From Gammaproteobacteria bacterium (lineage in GTDB: Bacteria; Pseudomonadota; Gammaproteobacteria; Steroidobacterales; Rariloculaceae), in the NCBI GenBank assembly GCA_022820625.1, contig JAJEFE010000145.1, positions 1 to 57,539 on the forward strand: a DNA stretch of 57,539 bases. Reading direction: 5' to 3'. The translations under genes and the position numbers were made by a program. The notes under the pieces were generated by a model that worked only from the letters and a program-made list of their open reading frames with translations, was not told where the DNA came from and searched no databases. Below, piece by piece: positions 44,921-52,564 of the stretch. The stretch's first letter is position 1, and the number at the start of each line of letters is the position of its first letter.

Positions 44921-46102
44921 CTAGCCGGGCGGAATCCGCCCCGCCGTGGGTACGTTGTCCGCGCCGGTGCGTATCGTCCGCCCATGGTTGTCCCGCTGCA
45001 GGTAGACGCGGTAGCTCTGGTTCACCGGGATGCAGAACGTGAGGGCATCGTCGCAGGCGAAGTAGAACACGTCCAGATCCAGCGGCTGAGTCATGTCGCT
45101 CATGGAGACGTCCACGAGGAACTCGCGGGGGTCCGCATCCGCCGGTTCGTCAAGCGCGGGGCCCTCGCCGCCGGCCGGCGTTACCGTGCTCCCGGATGAC
45201 GCCGTCAGGGAGAACTTCACCGGACCCGCCTCGTTGTTCCAGTGGACCCTGTACAGCGGGTCCAGGTGGAAGCCGACGTACATCTTGCCGTTGCCCGTCG
45301 TCCTGAGGCTCTCGTCGCCTTCGGCGCGAAGCTTGACATAGAACGGAACGCCGCCCTCCTCGATGACGGGCTCGACCTCGATCCCGGCCATGGTGGGCGG
45401 CATCTCCACTCGAGGAACAACGCCCTTGGCAACGGTGGGGGGCGGCGGCTGCGTGGGCAGATCGAGGTCCTCGATCATGGTGCGCCGTTCCACCGGGCCG
45501 ACAAGCCGCTCCAGATCCGCCCGCAGCGCCTCCGGGTCGCTCCAGGTTCGGCGAGCCGCGACGCGGCCCTCCGGATCGATCACCAACTCGCTGTTCGGCG
45601 TCCGTGCCATGGCCTCGTGCCAGGGATTGTGCATCGGGTCCGCCAGCCACGTGATGCCCGATCCCAGCCGGCGCTTCGACTCGGCCACGTGCATGAGCCG
45701 CTCTTCCAGCGTGAACGGTGTCACGTAGTTGTTGTACTCGGGGTGGGCCAGCGGCTTGTAGATGTAATAGAAGTCGACACCCCTGGGGGCGAAGTCTCTT
45801 TGCACCGTCTCCAAACTGGGGACGTTACGGAGGAAGGGGGGTCACGTGAGGCAGCCGAGCACCAGCACCGTGTACTGGCCCGTGGCCACCTCCCTTATGT
45901 TCACGGGATCACCCCGATCATTCACCACCTGAATGTCCGGCACCAGTTCGCCGATGCCCGGCACGGTACTGTAGAAGCGTTCGTCCATGGCCGTGGGTCC
46001 GGCGCCCATCCCCATCCCCATACCCATGCCGGGCAGCTGGGCGATGGCCGAATTTACGGCACCGAAAAGGACGAAAATTGACAGCGGAATCAGGCGTTTC
46101 AT
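44921..46102 (-). CDS. Deiodinase-like thioredoxin-fold selenoprotein with in-frame UGA (Sec87)
   Basis: Two open frames, 46102-45845 and 45841-44921, are in the same frame and separated only by TGA at 45844-45842. Read through, they give 393 residues: a signal peptide (to about A21), a Gly-Met tract, a thioredoxin-like lead-in (LVPDIQVVNDRGDPV, TVLVLG), the motif G-C-L-T-U-P-P-F with U at residue 87, and the continuing domain. Vertebrate iodothyronine deiodinases have S-C-T-U-P-P-F or close variants, and His120 in PLAHPEY matches the spacing of their active-site His after Sec. The C-terminal domain has a Cys350/Cys357 pair (ACDDALTFC) recalling DsbD-alpha. selA, selB and selC follow on the same strand. 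The substrate is unknown; thyroid hormone is not implied. A conventional reading would annotate two fragments or a pseudogene. Confidence 0.88.
45802..45844 (-). promoter_or_regulatory. Sec UGA codon and candidate bacterial SECIS hairpin
   Basis: TGA is at 45844-45842. Starting 17 nt from its first base (45828), the transcript can fold into a stem of GUA/CGUC/CC paired with GG/GACG/UGC, with one A-G and one C-A mismatch and an apical loop AGUUU that has G in the second position. The loop begins 24 bases after the UGA, within the usual range for bacterial SECIS elements. The pairing was done by eye; its energy was not computed. Confidence 0.55.
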
Positions 46103-46136
46103 GAGAAGCCCGTCAATTCGTGAAGTGCGTTCGAGA

Positions 46137-46165
46137 ATCGTATGCGTTTCCCCTTGCACGCGCAA
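46137..46165 (-). promoter_or_regulatory. Candidate promoter of the selenoprotein gene
   Basis: Minus-strand TTGCGC (46165-46160), a 17-bp spacer and TACGAT (46142-46137) lie 35 bp upstream of the ATG at 46102. Matches to consensus are modest. The -35 overlaps a small inverted repeat, CTTGC/GCAAG at 46153-46166, which could be an operator. Confidence 0.3.
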
Positions 46166-46179
46166 GCCTGCGAACGTGT

Positions 46180-46333
46180 GCCCCGAAGGTGCGAGTGCAC
46201 AGCCGCTTCGAGCGTCGTGGGGCGACGAGCGGGCCATGGATGGCCATTAGCGAGGAGTCCCCGATTCGAGCCCCGCCAGGGATGGCGGGGCTCGATTAAG
46301 CTCGAAGCGGCTGTGCACTCGCACCTTCGGGGC
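46180..46333. repeat. 154-bp inverted-repeat element (REP/MITE-like)
   Basis: Perfect 34-bp arms at 46180-46213 and 46300-46333 face each other. Inside are a CGTCG/CGACG hairpin (46213-46227), the palindrome GGCCATGGATGGCC (46232-46245) and a second perfect 13-bp hairpin, 46266-46278 with 46283-46295. The whole would fold into a long cruciform. It encodes nothing and fills most of the gap between the divergent selenoprotein and aminotransferase genes. A segment related to its left inner part recurs at 57512-57539, so it belongs to a dispersed family. Confidence 0.85.
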
Positions 46334-46390
46334 GGGCGGCTGGGCGTGCTATTCTTCCCGTTCCTTTCCTTGCTGTATCCGCAAACCACC

Positions 46391-47587
46391 ATGACCGAAT
46401 CCTCAAGCCGCAGCGCCGGCAGCGGCCGCCACTTCCTGCAAGTTCCCGGTCCGACCAACGTACCCGACCGCGTGCTCGCAGCCATGTCCATGCCGACCAT
46501 CGACCACCGGGGTCCGCAGTTCGCGGAACTGGCGCTGGAGCTCATTCCGAGGGTTCGCCGCCTGTTCAATGCGTCGGGCGGAGTCGCCATGTATCCGGGA
46601 TCGGCCAGCGGCGCCTGGGAAGCCGGAATCGCCAACACGCTGTCTCCGGGGGATCGCGTGCTGATGTTCGACAGCGGCATGTTCGCGACCCTCTGGCGGA
46701 CGGTGGCCGAGCGATTCGGGCTCGACATAGAACTGGTGGAATGCGACTGGCGCAGGGGCGTGGACCCCGACCAGGTCGAAAGTGCGTTGCGCGCGGACCG
46801 GCCGCAGCGGATCAAGTCCGTGATGGTGGTCCACAACGAGACCTCCACCGGGATCACCAACTCCATCGCAGGCGTGCGCGCGGCCATGGACGCTGCCGGT
46901 CACCCGGCCCTGTTCATGGTGGACTCGGTCTCTTCCGCCGGGTCCATGGAGTACCGCCAGGACGACTGGAGGGTGGATGTGACCATCGCCGGCTCCCAGA
47001 AGGGCCTGATGCTGCCGCCCGGACTCAGTCTCAACGTCATCAGCGAGAAGGCTCTGGCCGCCGGCGCCAACGCGGCGCTTCCACGATCCTACTGGAGCTG
47101 GGCCGACGCCCTGCACTCCAACGACACCGGTTTCTTCCCGTATACGCCGCCGACCAACCTGCTCTACGGCCTGAAGGAAGCGCTGACGATGATGGAGGAG
47201 GAGGGGCTGGATAACGTCTACGCCCGTCACGTCCGGCTGGCCGAAGCCACGCGGCGCGCAGTGGCCGTGTGGGGCGTCGAGAATTTCTGCATCATCCCGG
47301 AAAAGAGCAGCAATACCGTCACCACCGTGCTCGTGCCCGGGGACATCGACGCCGACGACGTTCGCGCCGTGATCCTGGACCGTTTCGACATGTCGCTCGG
47401 AACGGGACTGGGACCGCTGACCGGCAAGGTATTCCGCATCGGACACCTGGGCCACTTCAACGAACTCATGCTGGCCGGCACGCTGTCTGGAGTCGAAATG
47501 GGGCTGGGACTTGCGGGAATCTCCGGTTGTTCGGGCGGCGTCACCGCGGCGCTCGAATACCTGGCCGAACAGGCGCGCCAAGGATAG
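46391..47587 (+). CDS. Class V aminotransferase, alanine/serine--glyoxylate type
   Basis: A 398-residue PLP enzyme of the AGXT/serine-glyoxylate aminotransferase group. The N terminus HFLQVPGPTNVPDRVLAAM is diagnostic; MVDSVSSAGSMEY contains the cofactor Asp, and the Schiff-base Lys is in AGSQKGLMLPPG. It converts glyoxylate to glycine with serine or alanine as donor, giving hydroxypyruvate or pyruvate. The ATG at 46391 fits the family; the frame continues upstream through the inverted repeat but without similarity. A GntP-type permease gene follows 89 bp downstream, suggesting a small pathway for glycerate- or glyoxylate-type acids. Confidence 0.9.
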   Translation: MTESSSRSAGSGRHFLQVPGPTNVPDRVLAAMSMPTIDHRGPQFAELALELIPRVRRLFNASGGVAMYPGSASGAWEAGIANTLSPGDRVLMFDSGMFATLWRTVAERFGLDIELVECDWRRGVDPDQVESALRADRPQRIKSVMVVHNETSTGITNSIAGVRAAMDAAGHPALFMVDSVSSAGSMEYRQDDWRVDVTIAGSQKGLMLPPGLSLNVISEKALAAGANAALPRSYWSWADALHSNDTGFFPYTPPTNLLYGLKEALTMMEEEGLDNVYARHVRLAEATRRAVAVWGVENFCIIPEKSSNTVTTVLVPGDIDADDVRAVILDRFDMSLGTGLGPLTGKVFRIGHLGHFNELMLAGTLSGVEMGLGLAGISGCSGGVTAALEYLAEQARQG

Positions 47588-47676
47588 CCGCGCAGAAACA
47601 GCCCGCGTAAGGGAACACCTGTTCGCGAGCGGAGAATACCGATTCGCGAACAGAGGATACATGAGGTAGGGGAAAC

Positions 47677-49044
47677 ATGGATCCAACCACAACGGTAGTC
47701 GACAGCCCCCTGGTGGCGCTGCTGGGCTTTCTGGGCGTCATCGCGCTGCTCCTGTTTCTCATCGCCAAATGGCGCTGGCACGTCTTTCTCGCCTTGCTGA
47801 TACCCCTGCTCCTCTTCGGCATCATTCCCGGTGTAGCCCAGAATAATTTCATCGACGCCTTCGAGCGCGGCTTCGGCTCGACGCTGGGTTCCATCGGCGT
47901 GGTCATCGTGCTCGGTTCCATCATTGCCGAGGCGCTGCGGCACACCGGCGCGATCCAGACGATCACCCGCAGCATGGTGTGGGCGGTCGGCTCCAAACGC
48001 ATGCCGCTGGCGCTGACGCTGACTGGATTCGTGCTGGGCATCGCGATCTTCTCCGACGTGGCCTACGTGATCCTGAATCCCCTGGTGCATTCGGCGGCGA
48101 AGATGATGGGCGTGACCGTGAGCGTCATGTCCATCGGGCTCGTGGGCTCGCTGCAGCTCACCCACGCCATCGTGCCGCCCACGCCCGGCCCGCTGGCCGC
48201 CGCGGCGCTGGTGGGCGCCGACATCGGCAAGACCATCATCTTTGGCAGCCTGGCGTGCCTGGTGGGCTCCATCGCCGGCTGGGTCTGGGGGCAGTACGTC
48301 GCGGGCCCGAGAATCAAGACGCTGCCGGACGACGAGTTCGTGGGCGGCGATTTCCTCGAAGAAGAGCCGGAAGGGGGACTGCCCGGCGCGCTGAGCTCCT
48401 ACGCCCCCATACTCGTGCCCATCGTGCTGATTTCCGCGCAGAGCGTCTCCCGGCTGTTCCTGGACGAAGACCACATCGTCCGGGCGGGCCTGGCCTACGT
48501 CGGCTGGCCGGTGATGGCGCTGAGCATCGGCGTCTGGCTGGCTTATCGGAACATCAGGACGCCGGAGCACCGCAAGGCCGCCACCAACGGCTGGGTGGAG
48601 GACGGTCTCCGGGTGTCGGCGATGATCCTGGTGGTCACCGGGCTGGGCGGCTCCCTGAGCGAGATTCTCAAGGGCACGCCCGCGGTGGAAGCGATCGCGG
48701 GTTTCTTCGCCGCCTACGGCCTGCCGTCGATCCTGCTGCCCTTCGTGATCGGCATCATCGGCAACATGATCACCGGCTCCACCACCGTGGGCGTCATCAC
48801 CGCCGGAGCCCTGGTCGCGCCCATGCTGGGAAGCCTGGCACTTTCCCCCGAAGCGGCCATGCTCTCGGGGGCGAGCGGCTCCGTCATCATCAAGTACGTG
48901 AATTCAAGCTATTTCTGGATCTGCACGTCGCTGAGCCGGCTGCCGGTCAATGACGCTATTTTCGGCTACGGAGGGGCCACTCTGGTAGGCGGCATCGCCT
49001 CCTTCGGGGCCGTCTGCCTGATGTGGGCGGTGGGACTGGTCTAG
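47677..49044 (+). CDS. GntP family organic-acid:H+ symporter
   Basis: A 455-residue inner-membrane permease with about 12 hydrophobic helices. Family signatures include GSTLGSIGVVIVLGSIIAEA, QLTHAIVPPTPGPLAAA and the C-terminal GSTTVGVITAGALVAPML with SGSVIIKYVNSSYFW. GntP members import gluconate, D-glycerate, D-serine or related hydroxy acids. The upstream serine-glyoxylate-type aminotransferase gene makes glycerate, serine or a related C2-C3 acid a plausible substrate, which is inference. AGGGGA precedes the ATG. Confidence 0.9.
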   Translation: MDPTTTVVDSPLVALLGFLGVIALLLFLIAKWRWHVFLALLIPLLLFGIIPGVAQNNFIDAFERGFGSTLGSIGVVIVLGSIIAEALRHTGAIQTITRSMVWAVGSKRMPLALTLTGFVLGIAIFSDVAYVILNPLVHSAAKMMGVTVSVMSIGLVGSLQLTHAIVPPTPGPLAAAALVGADIGKTIIFGSLACLVGSIAGWVWGQYVAGPRIKTLPDDEFVGGDFLEEEPEGGLPGALSSYAPILVPIVLISAQSVSRLFLDEDHIVRAGLAYVGWPVMALSIGVWLAYRNIRTPEHRKAATNGWVEDGLRVSAMILVVTGLGGSLSEILKGTPAVEAIAGFFAAYGLPSILLPFVIGIIGNMITGSTTVGVITAGALVAPMLGSLALSPEAAMLSGASGSVIIKYVNSSYFWICTSLSRLPVNDAIFGYGGATLVGGIASFGAVCLMWAVGLV

Positions 49045-49070
49045 TGCTGCGTCAACCTGACAATGCAGCA
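49045..49070 (+). terminator. Bulged hairpin immediately after the GntP gene
   Basis: TGCTGC (49045-49050) pairs with GCAGCA (49065-49070), and GTCA (49051-49054) pairs with TGAC (49058-49061), leaving an AAT bulge and an ACC loop. It begins right after the stop codon. No T tract follows, so its role as a terminator is tentative. The rest of the 211-bp gap has a short tandem repeat of CCGCCCATA near 49157-49182. Confidence 0.35.
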
Positions 49071-49255
49071 TCACCAGGGGCAGGCGCCCGCCGAGTTTTC
49101 GTTGCCGAACAGGCCGCCAAGCCTCATCGAGGCCTTCTGGATGTGGCAACATACCGCCCATACCCGCCCATACCGTCCGCGGCGGTTCAATGCGCTGGCG
49201 GCGCAGCGTTCCGGGTGGTACCGGTGGGCGGCGATTTGAGCAGGAGGAAGCTCTC

Positions 49256-50476
49256 ATGAAAACGACAACGAATCGATGGACTCTCAATGGAATGGCACTT
49301 GTCATCGGCGCCACGTTCGCGCTTGCCGGGGTATCGGCGGGACACGCGCAGGTGGTCGAGGGACAGGCGCTGGACGACAACGGGGCGCCGCTCTACCAGG
49401 TGGACCCGTTCTGGCCGAAGCCGCTCCCCAACCGGTGGAGCATGCAGCAAGTCACGGGGCTCTACGTCGATCACATGGACCACGTCTGGTTCATCAACCG
49501 AAACCGGGCTGCCCAGCCGAACGAGATCAGCGGCGACATCAACGGCAACGGTTTGTGCTGCGTGCTGGGTCCCGAGATCATCGAGCTGGATCCGGAGGGC
49601 AACGTGGTGAACGCCTGGGGCGATGCCGACCATCACCCGCTGTGGCCGGCCGCGCTGCAGACGGTGATCGCCGATACGCAGGGCTTCGTCTGGGTCGCCG
49701 GCACCGCACCGCAGGACAGCATCCTGAAGTTCACGCGCGAAGGCGAGTTCGTCTGGGACTTCGGCCACCGGCCGGCGCCCGACGCGCCCAACGTCGAGAA
49801 CAACCAGGAAACCGACGCTTTCCGCAACAAAGGGCGGTTCCAGCTCGACGAGGTCGACAACGAGCTGTACATCATCGACCAGAAACGCGTGGTGGTCTTC
49901 GACGCCTCAACCGGCGACTTCAAGCGCGGCTGGGGCGGCTACGGGATGCCGCTGAGCGAGGTCTCGAACGAACCGGTTCCGGGCTACACGTGGGACGGCG
50001 GGCCACCGCCAGAGGTCAGGGATCTCGCGCCGGCCCTGCACTTCATCGAGATCTCCAACGACCGGAAGGTCTACGTCGGCGAGCGCGGGTCGAACCGAAT
50101 CCAGGTGTTCACGACCGCGGGCGAGTGGCTGCAGGACATCTTTGTTGCGCCCAATACTCCGGCTCGAGGATGCGGTGGCCTCACGCTCGGTGATGGCCCC
50201 TGGGGCCCCTGCGGCACCATGTACAAGATGATCATTTCCAAGGATCCGGAGCAGAAGTATCTCTTCGAAGCCGACGGGAACAACCACGTGGTCTGGGTCA
50301 TCGACCGTGCCAGCGGCGAGACGCTCGGCCACTTCAGCGAACACGGCCGGCTGGCCGGGCAGATGCACTTCCCCAATGCGATCGGGATCGACTCGATGGG
50401 GAACATCTTCACGGGCGAAGTCGACAACGGGAAGCGGATTCAGAAGTTCATGCCGGTGATGTCGGCCGATCTCTGA
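49256..50476 (+). CDS. Secreted NHL-repeat beta-propeller protein (second paralogue)
   Basis: A 406-residue exported protein related to the one at 29284-30552. The signal peptide ends near GHAQ (residue 32). The mature part begins YQVDPFWPKPLPNRWSMQQV, close to the DPTWPNPLPNNWKFGGI start of the paralogue, and continues with NHL blades (GNVVNAWGDADHHPLWP, ELYIIDQKRVVVFD, RKVYVGERGSNRIQVF). AGGAGG at 49242-49247 lies 8 nt before the ATG. An activity as a peptidyl-hydroxyglycine lyase is often assigned to such proteins but is not demonstrated. Confidence 0.78.
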   Translation: MKTTTNRWTLNGMALVIGATFALAGVSAGHAQVVEGQALDDNGAPLYQVDPFWPKPLPNRWSMQQVTGLYVDHMDHVWFINRNRAAQPNEISGDINGNGLCCVLGPEIIELDPEGNVVNAWGDADHHPLWPAALQTVIADTQGFVWVAGTAPQDSILKFTREGEFVWDFGHRPAPDAPNVENNQETDAFRNKGRFQLDEVDNELYIIDQKRVVVFDASTGDFKRGWGGYGMPLSEVSNEPVPGYTWDGGPPPEVRDLAPALHFIEISNDRKVYVGERGSNRIQVFTTAGEWLQDIFVAPNTPARGCGGLTLGDGPWGPCGTMYKMIISKDPEQKYLFEADGNNHVVWVIDRASGETLGHFSEHGRLAGQMHFPNAIGIDSMGNIFTGEVDNGKRIQKFMPVMSADL

Positions 50477-50544
50477 TCGCCGGTCGCTGACCCTGACCGC
50501 CGGCCACTGACCGCTGGTCGCCAGCCGCATAACACCGCGAAGGG

Positions 50545-50570
50545 CGCCGGGTTCTCTTTGGGACCCGGCG
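50545..50570. terminator. Bidirectional hairpin between convergent genes
   Basis: CGCCGGGT (50545-50552) pairs perfectly with ACCCGGCG (50563-50570) across a 10-base loop. It lies between the convergent ends of the beta-propeller and lipoprotein genes, where a shared terminator is expected. Only a weak TCTC follows the stem. Confidence 0.5.
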
Positions 50571-50583
50571 TCTCAGCGCGCCG

Positions 50584-51369
50584 CTAATTCCACCCTCGAC
50601 TCATGACGAGATCCCTGAATTCGGTCCTTTCCATCGCCTGCGTGCGCTCGACCCGCTCGACGTCGTCGCCGTCGACAATGAAGAAATCAAGCGTTTCGTT
50701 GATGCAGCCGGCCGGGCAGTCTCCCCACGCACGCCGGGCGATCACGTACCAGCGCCCTTCCGATTCCACCGCGTCGATATCGGAGCCGTCTCCCACGTAG
50801 GCATTGGACTCCGCGTATTCGACTCCTTCCAACGCAGCGTACGCCCGAGCCGCGGCGGCAACGTTCAGGTACTCGTTGAAGTAGACGATAACGGTTCCGG
50901 AAAACTGGAATATCTGCACGACAACAGACAGGCCGAGCCGCGCATTGAGTGAATCAAAATCCGCATGTCCGGTGCGCAGCACAACGGAACCGGTGCTGTC
51001 CTCAAGAAGGGTGAAGACGGCCTCGAACAACCGCGGCTCCAGTCCGAGAATCAGCTCTCCGAACGCATATTCCGCCCGCGCGGCGACATCCGCCACTGCC
51101 GGATACGCATTTCGAACCCGGGACAGGACCGCGGCGAGCTCATCGGCCAACTCACTCCGTTCCACCACGTCCAGCAGCAAGCTGCCGTCTTCCCTTCGCA
51201 GGAGCCGGTCGGCCAGGATTTCAGCTTCCGTCAGCGTGGGCGGCTCCCAAGCGTCCGCGAGCACGACGACCGGCGCTGGGACCTCGTCCGGTGCTTCGGG
51301 GTCTATCGAATCCGAACAACCTGACAGTGCCAAGGCACAGCATGCTGCGAGGCGAGGGGCAATCATCAC
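50584..51369 (-). CDS. Putative lipoprotein of unknown function
   Basis: A 261-residue protein with a lipobox LSGC at residue 18, followed by an acidic Pro-rich linker and a globular alpha/beta domain. I do not recognise the family. Notable features are the Cys pair in GDCPAGCINETLDFF near residue 220, which could form a disulfide, and segments such as FSGTVIVYFNEYLNVAAAARAY. It lies alone, convergent with the beta-propeller gene and followed upstream by a gap of 127 bp to the DUF6644-like pair on the same strand. Confidence 0.6.
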   Translation of the reverse strand: MMIAPRLAACCALALSGCSDSIDPEAPDEVPAPVVVLADAWEPPTLTEAEILADRLLRREDGSLLLDVVERSELADELAAVLSRVRNAYPAVADVAARAEYAFGELILGLEPRLFEAVFTLLEDSTGSVVLRTGHADFDSLNARLGLSVVVQIFQFSGTVIVYFNEYLNVAAAARAYAALEGVEYAESNAYVGDGSDIDAVESEGRWYVIARRAWGDCPAGCINETLDFFIVDGDDVERVERTQAMERTEFRDLVMSRGWN

Positions 51370-51496
51370 GATATGGCCTCTGAGATCGTATCCAACAACC
51401 GAATTCTACCGCCTCGCGAGAATCAACTACCGATCAATGTCAGTTGGCTCCATTCGACGGTCCGAAGACCACAATGTCGGGCTCATGAGGCCGGCG

Positions 51497-51970
51497 CTAC
51501 CGGGCATAAAACGTGATCATCCGGCCGCAGACGATGACGCCCCCCCACAACAGCAGGGAGAAATAGCCGACGAATTTCGATACTCCCGTGACCCCCTCCG
51601 TGGCCAACAGATGAGACAGCCTGAACCTGAAGTACAGGGCGTTCAGTCCGGCGAGAACGATGAGGCTCAGCTTCAGTTCGAAGGCCGGGTTGTCGATGTA
51701 CTTGGTCGCGTTTCCGGCAAAAAACATGACCCCGGTGGTGAAGTTCACGAGAAATGCGCCGAGTACCAGGCGCAGCAGCGTGTCGATCAACCCGGTGCAC
51801 GGATCCCGGTAGAACCCGGTCAGCCGGAGATCGATCACGAGCATGCCTCCCATGAAGAAGCACAGGCTGACGAAGTGGATGCATTCGAGCGTCGGCCAGA
51901 TGGCCGCCGACGAAATGACCCACATCCCCAGGGCGGTGTCGGCGAGCCAGCCCAGTTTATCCAGGCCCAT
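51497..51970 (-). CDS. Four-helix membrane protein, DUF6644-like (downstream copy)
   Basis: A 157-residue integral membrane protein with an IWPTLECIHFVSLCFFMGGM first helix, MLVIDLRLTGF, FFAGNATKYIDNPAFELKL and a C terminus GVIVCGRMITFYAR. These features match what I recall of DUF6644. The histidine in ECIHF and the conserved Arg near the end are candidates for cofactor binding, but this is speculative. The ATG at 51970 overlaps the stop of its paralogue by one base. A longer frame from 52411 is only the shadow of that paralogue. Confidence 0.65.
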   Translation of the reverse strand: MGLDKLGWLADTALGMWVISSAAIWPTLECIHFVSLCFFMGGMLVIDLRLTGFYRDPCTGLIDTLLRLVLGAFLVNFTTGVMFFAGNATKYIDNPAFELKLSLIVLAGLNALYFRFRLSHLLATEGVTGVSKFVGYFSLLLWGGVIVCGRMITFYAR

Positions 51971-52452
51971 CAATAGATCGTCCCGACGTAGGCAATCAGG
52001 CGGCCGGTGACGATGCCGCCAATCCAGGTCGCGCTGCTCACCAGGGACAGGCGACGGGCCGGGACACTGGTGCGCACGTCCCCGGACCCCTTCGCGATTC
52101 TGGTTAAATGCGACCTGAGCCACAGGAGAATTGCTGCGCTGATCAATACCAGCAGCATCTTGGCCAGGAAGGTGATGTTGGTGATGTACTCGGTCCCGCG
52201 GGGTATGAAGATTGCGAGCCCCGTGACCAGGTTCAGCGTGAACCCCCACATCGCGATGCGGAGTATTCCGGGCAGCTTCGCTTCGGGAATGCCCGGGACG
52301 AAGCGGTAGATGTACAAGGTCACAACGATCGTGAGCCCGGCAGCGACGGCCATTCCGATCGAATGGAAGGCGATCAGGGTCGGAAACCCGAGCATGGAAA
52401 TCAGTACCCACTCCGAGAAGGCGGTTGACTCAAGGAATTCCAGGAAATTCAA
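51970..52452 (-). CDS. Four-helix membrane protein, DUF6644-like (upstream copy)
   Basis: A 160-residue integral membrane protein with the same layout as the gene that follows: ISMLGFPTLIAFHSIGMAV, a TNITFLAKMLLVLISA helix and the C terminus IGGIVTGRLIAYVG. The two are probably paralogous and may form a heterodimer, as their start and stop codons overlap by one base. Function is unknown. Confidence 0.65.
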   Translation of the reverse strand: MNFLEFLESTAFSEWVLISMLGFPTLIAFHSIGMAVAAGLTIVVTLYIYRFVPGIPEAKLPGILRIAMWGFTLNLVTGLAIFIPRGTEYITNITFLAKMLLVLISAAILLWLRSHLTRIAKGSGDVRTSVPARRLSLVSSATWIGGIVTGRLIAYVGTIY

Positions 52453-52564
52453 TCAAGTCTCCTTCTTCGCTTGGCAGGCTGCGGCTGCCGCCCACAGTTC
52501 GTGGGTTAAACACGATATTCGAGAGGCGCCCAGTGTCGGCGGGCATCGTATCGAATGCTTGTAA

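Noticed and set aside
45842..46102. The TGA at 45844-45842 as a true stop, making the gene a pseudogene
   Set aside because: The frame is intact on both sides, the residues flanking TGA reproduce the deiodinase Sec motif, and selABC lie directly downstream. A single inactivating mutation would not be expected at exactly the Sec position.
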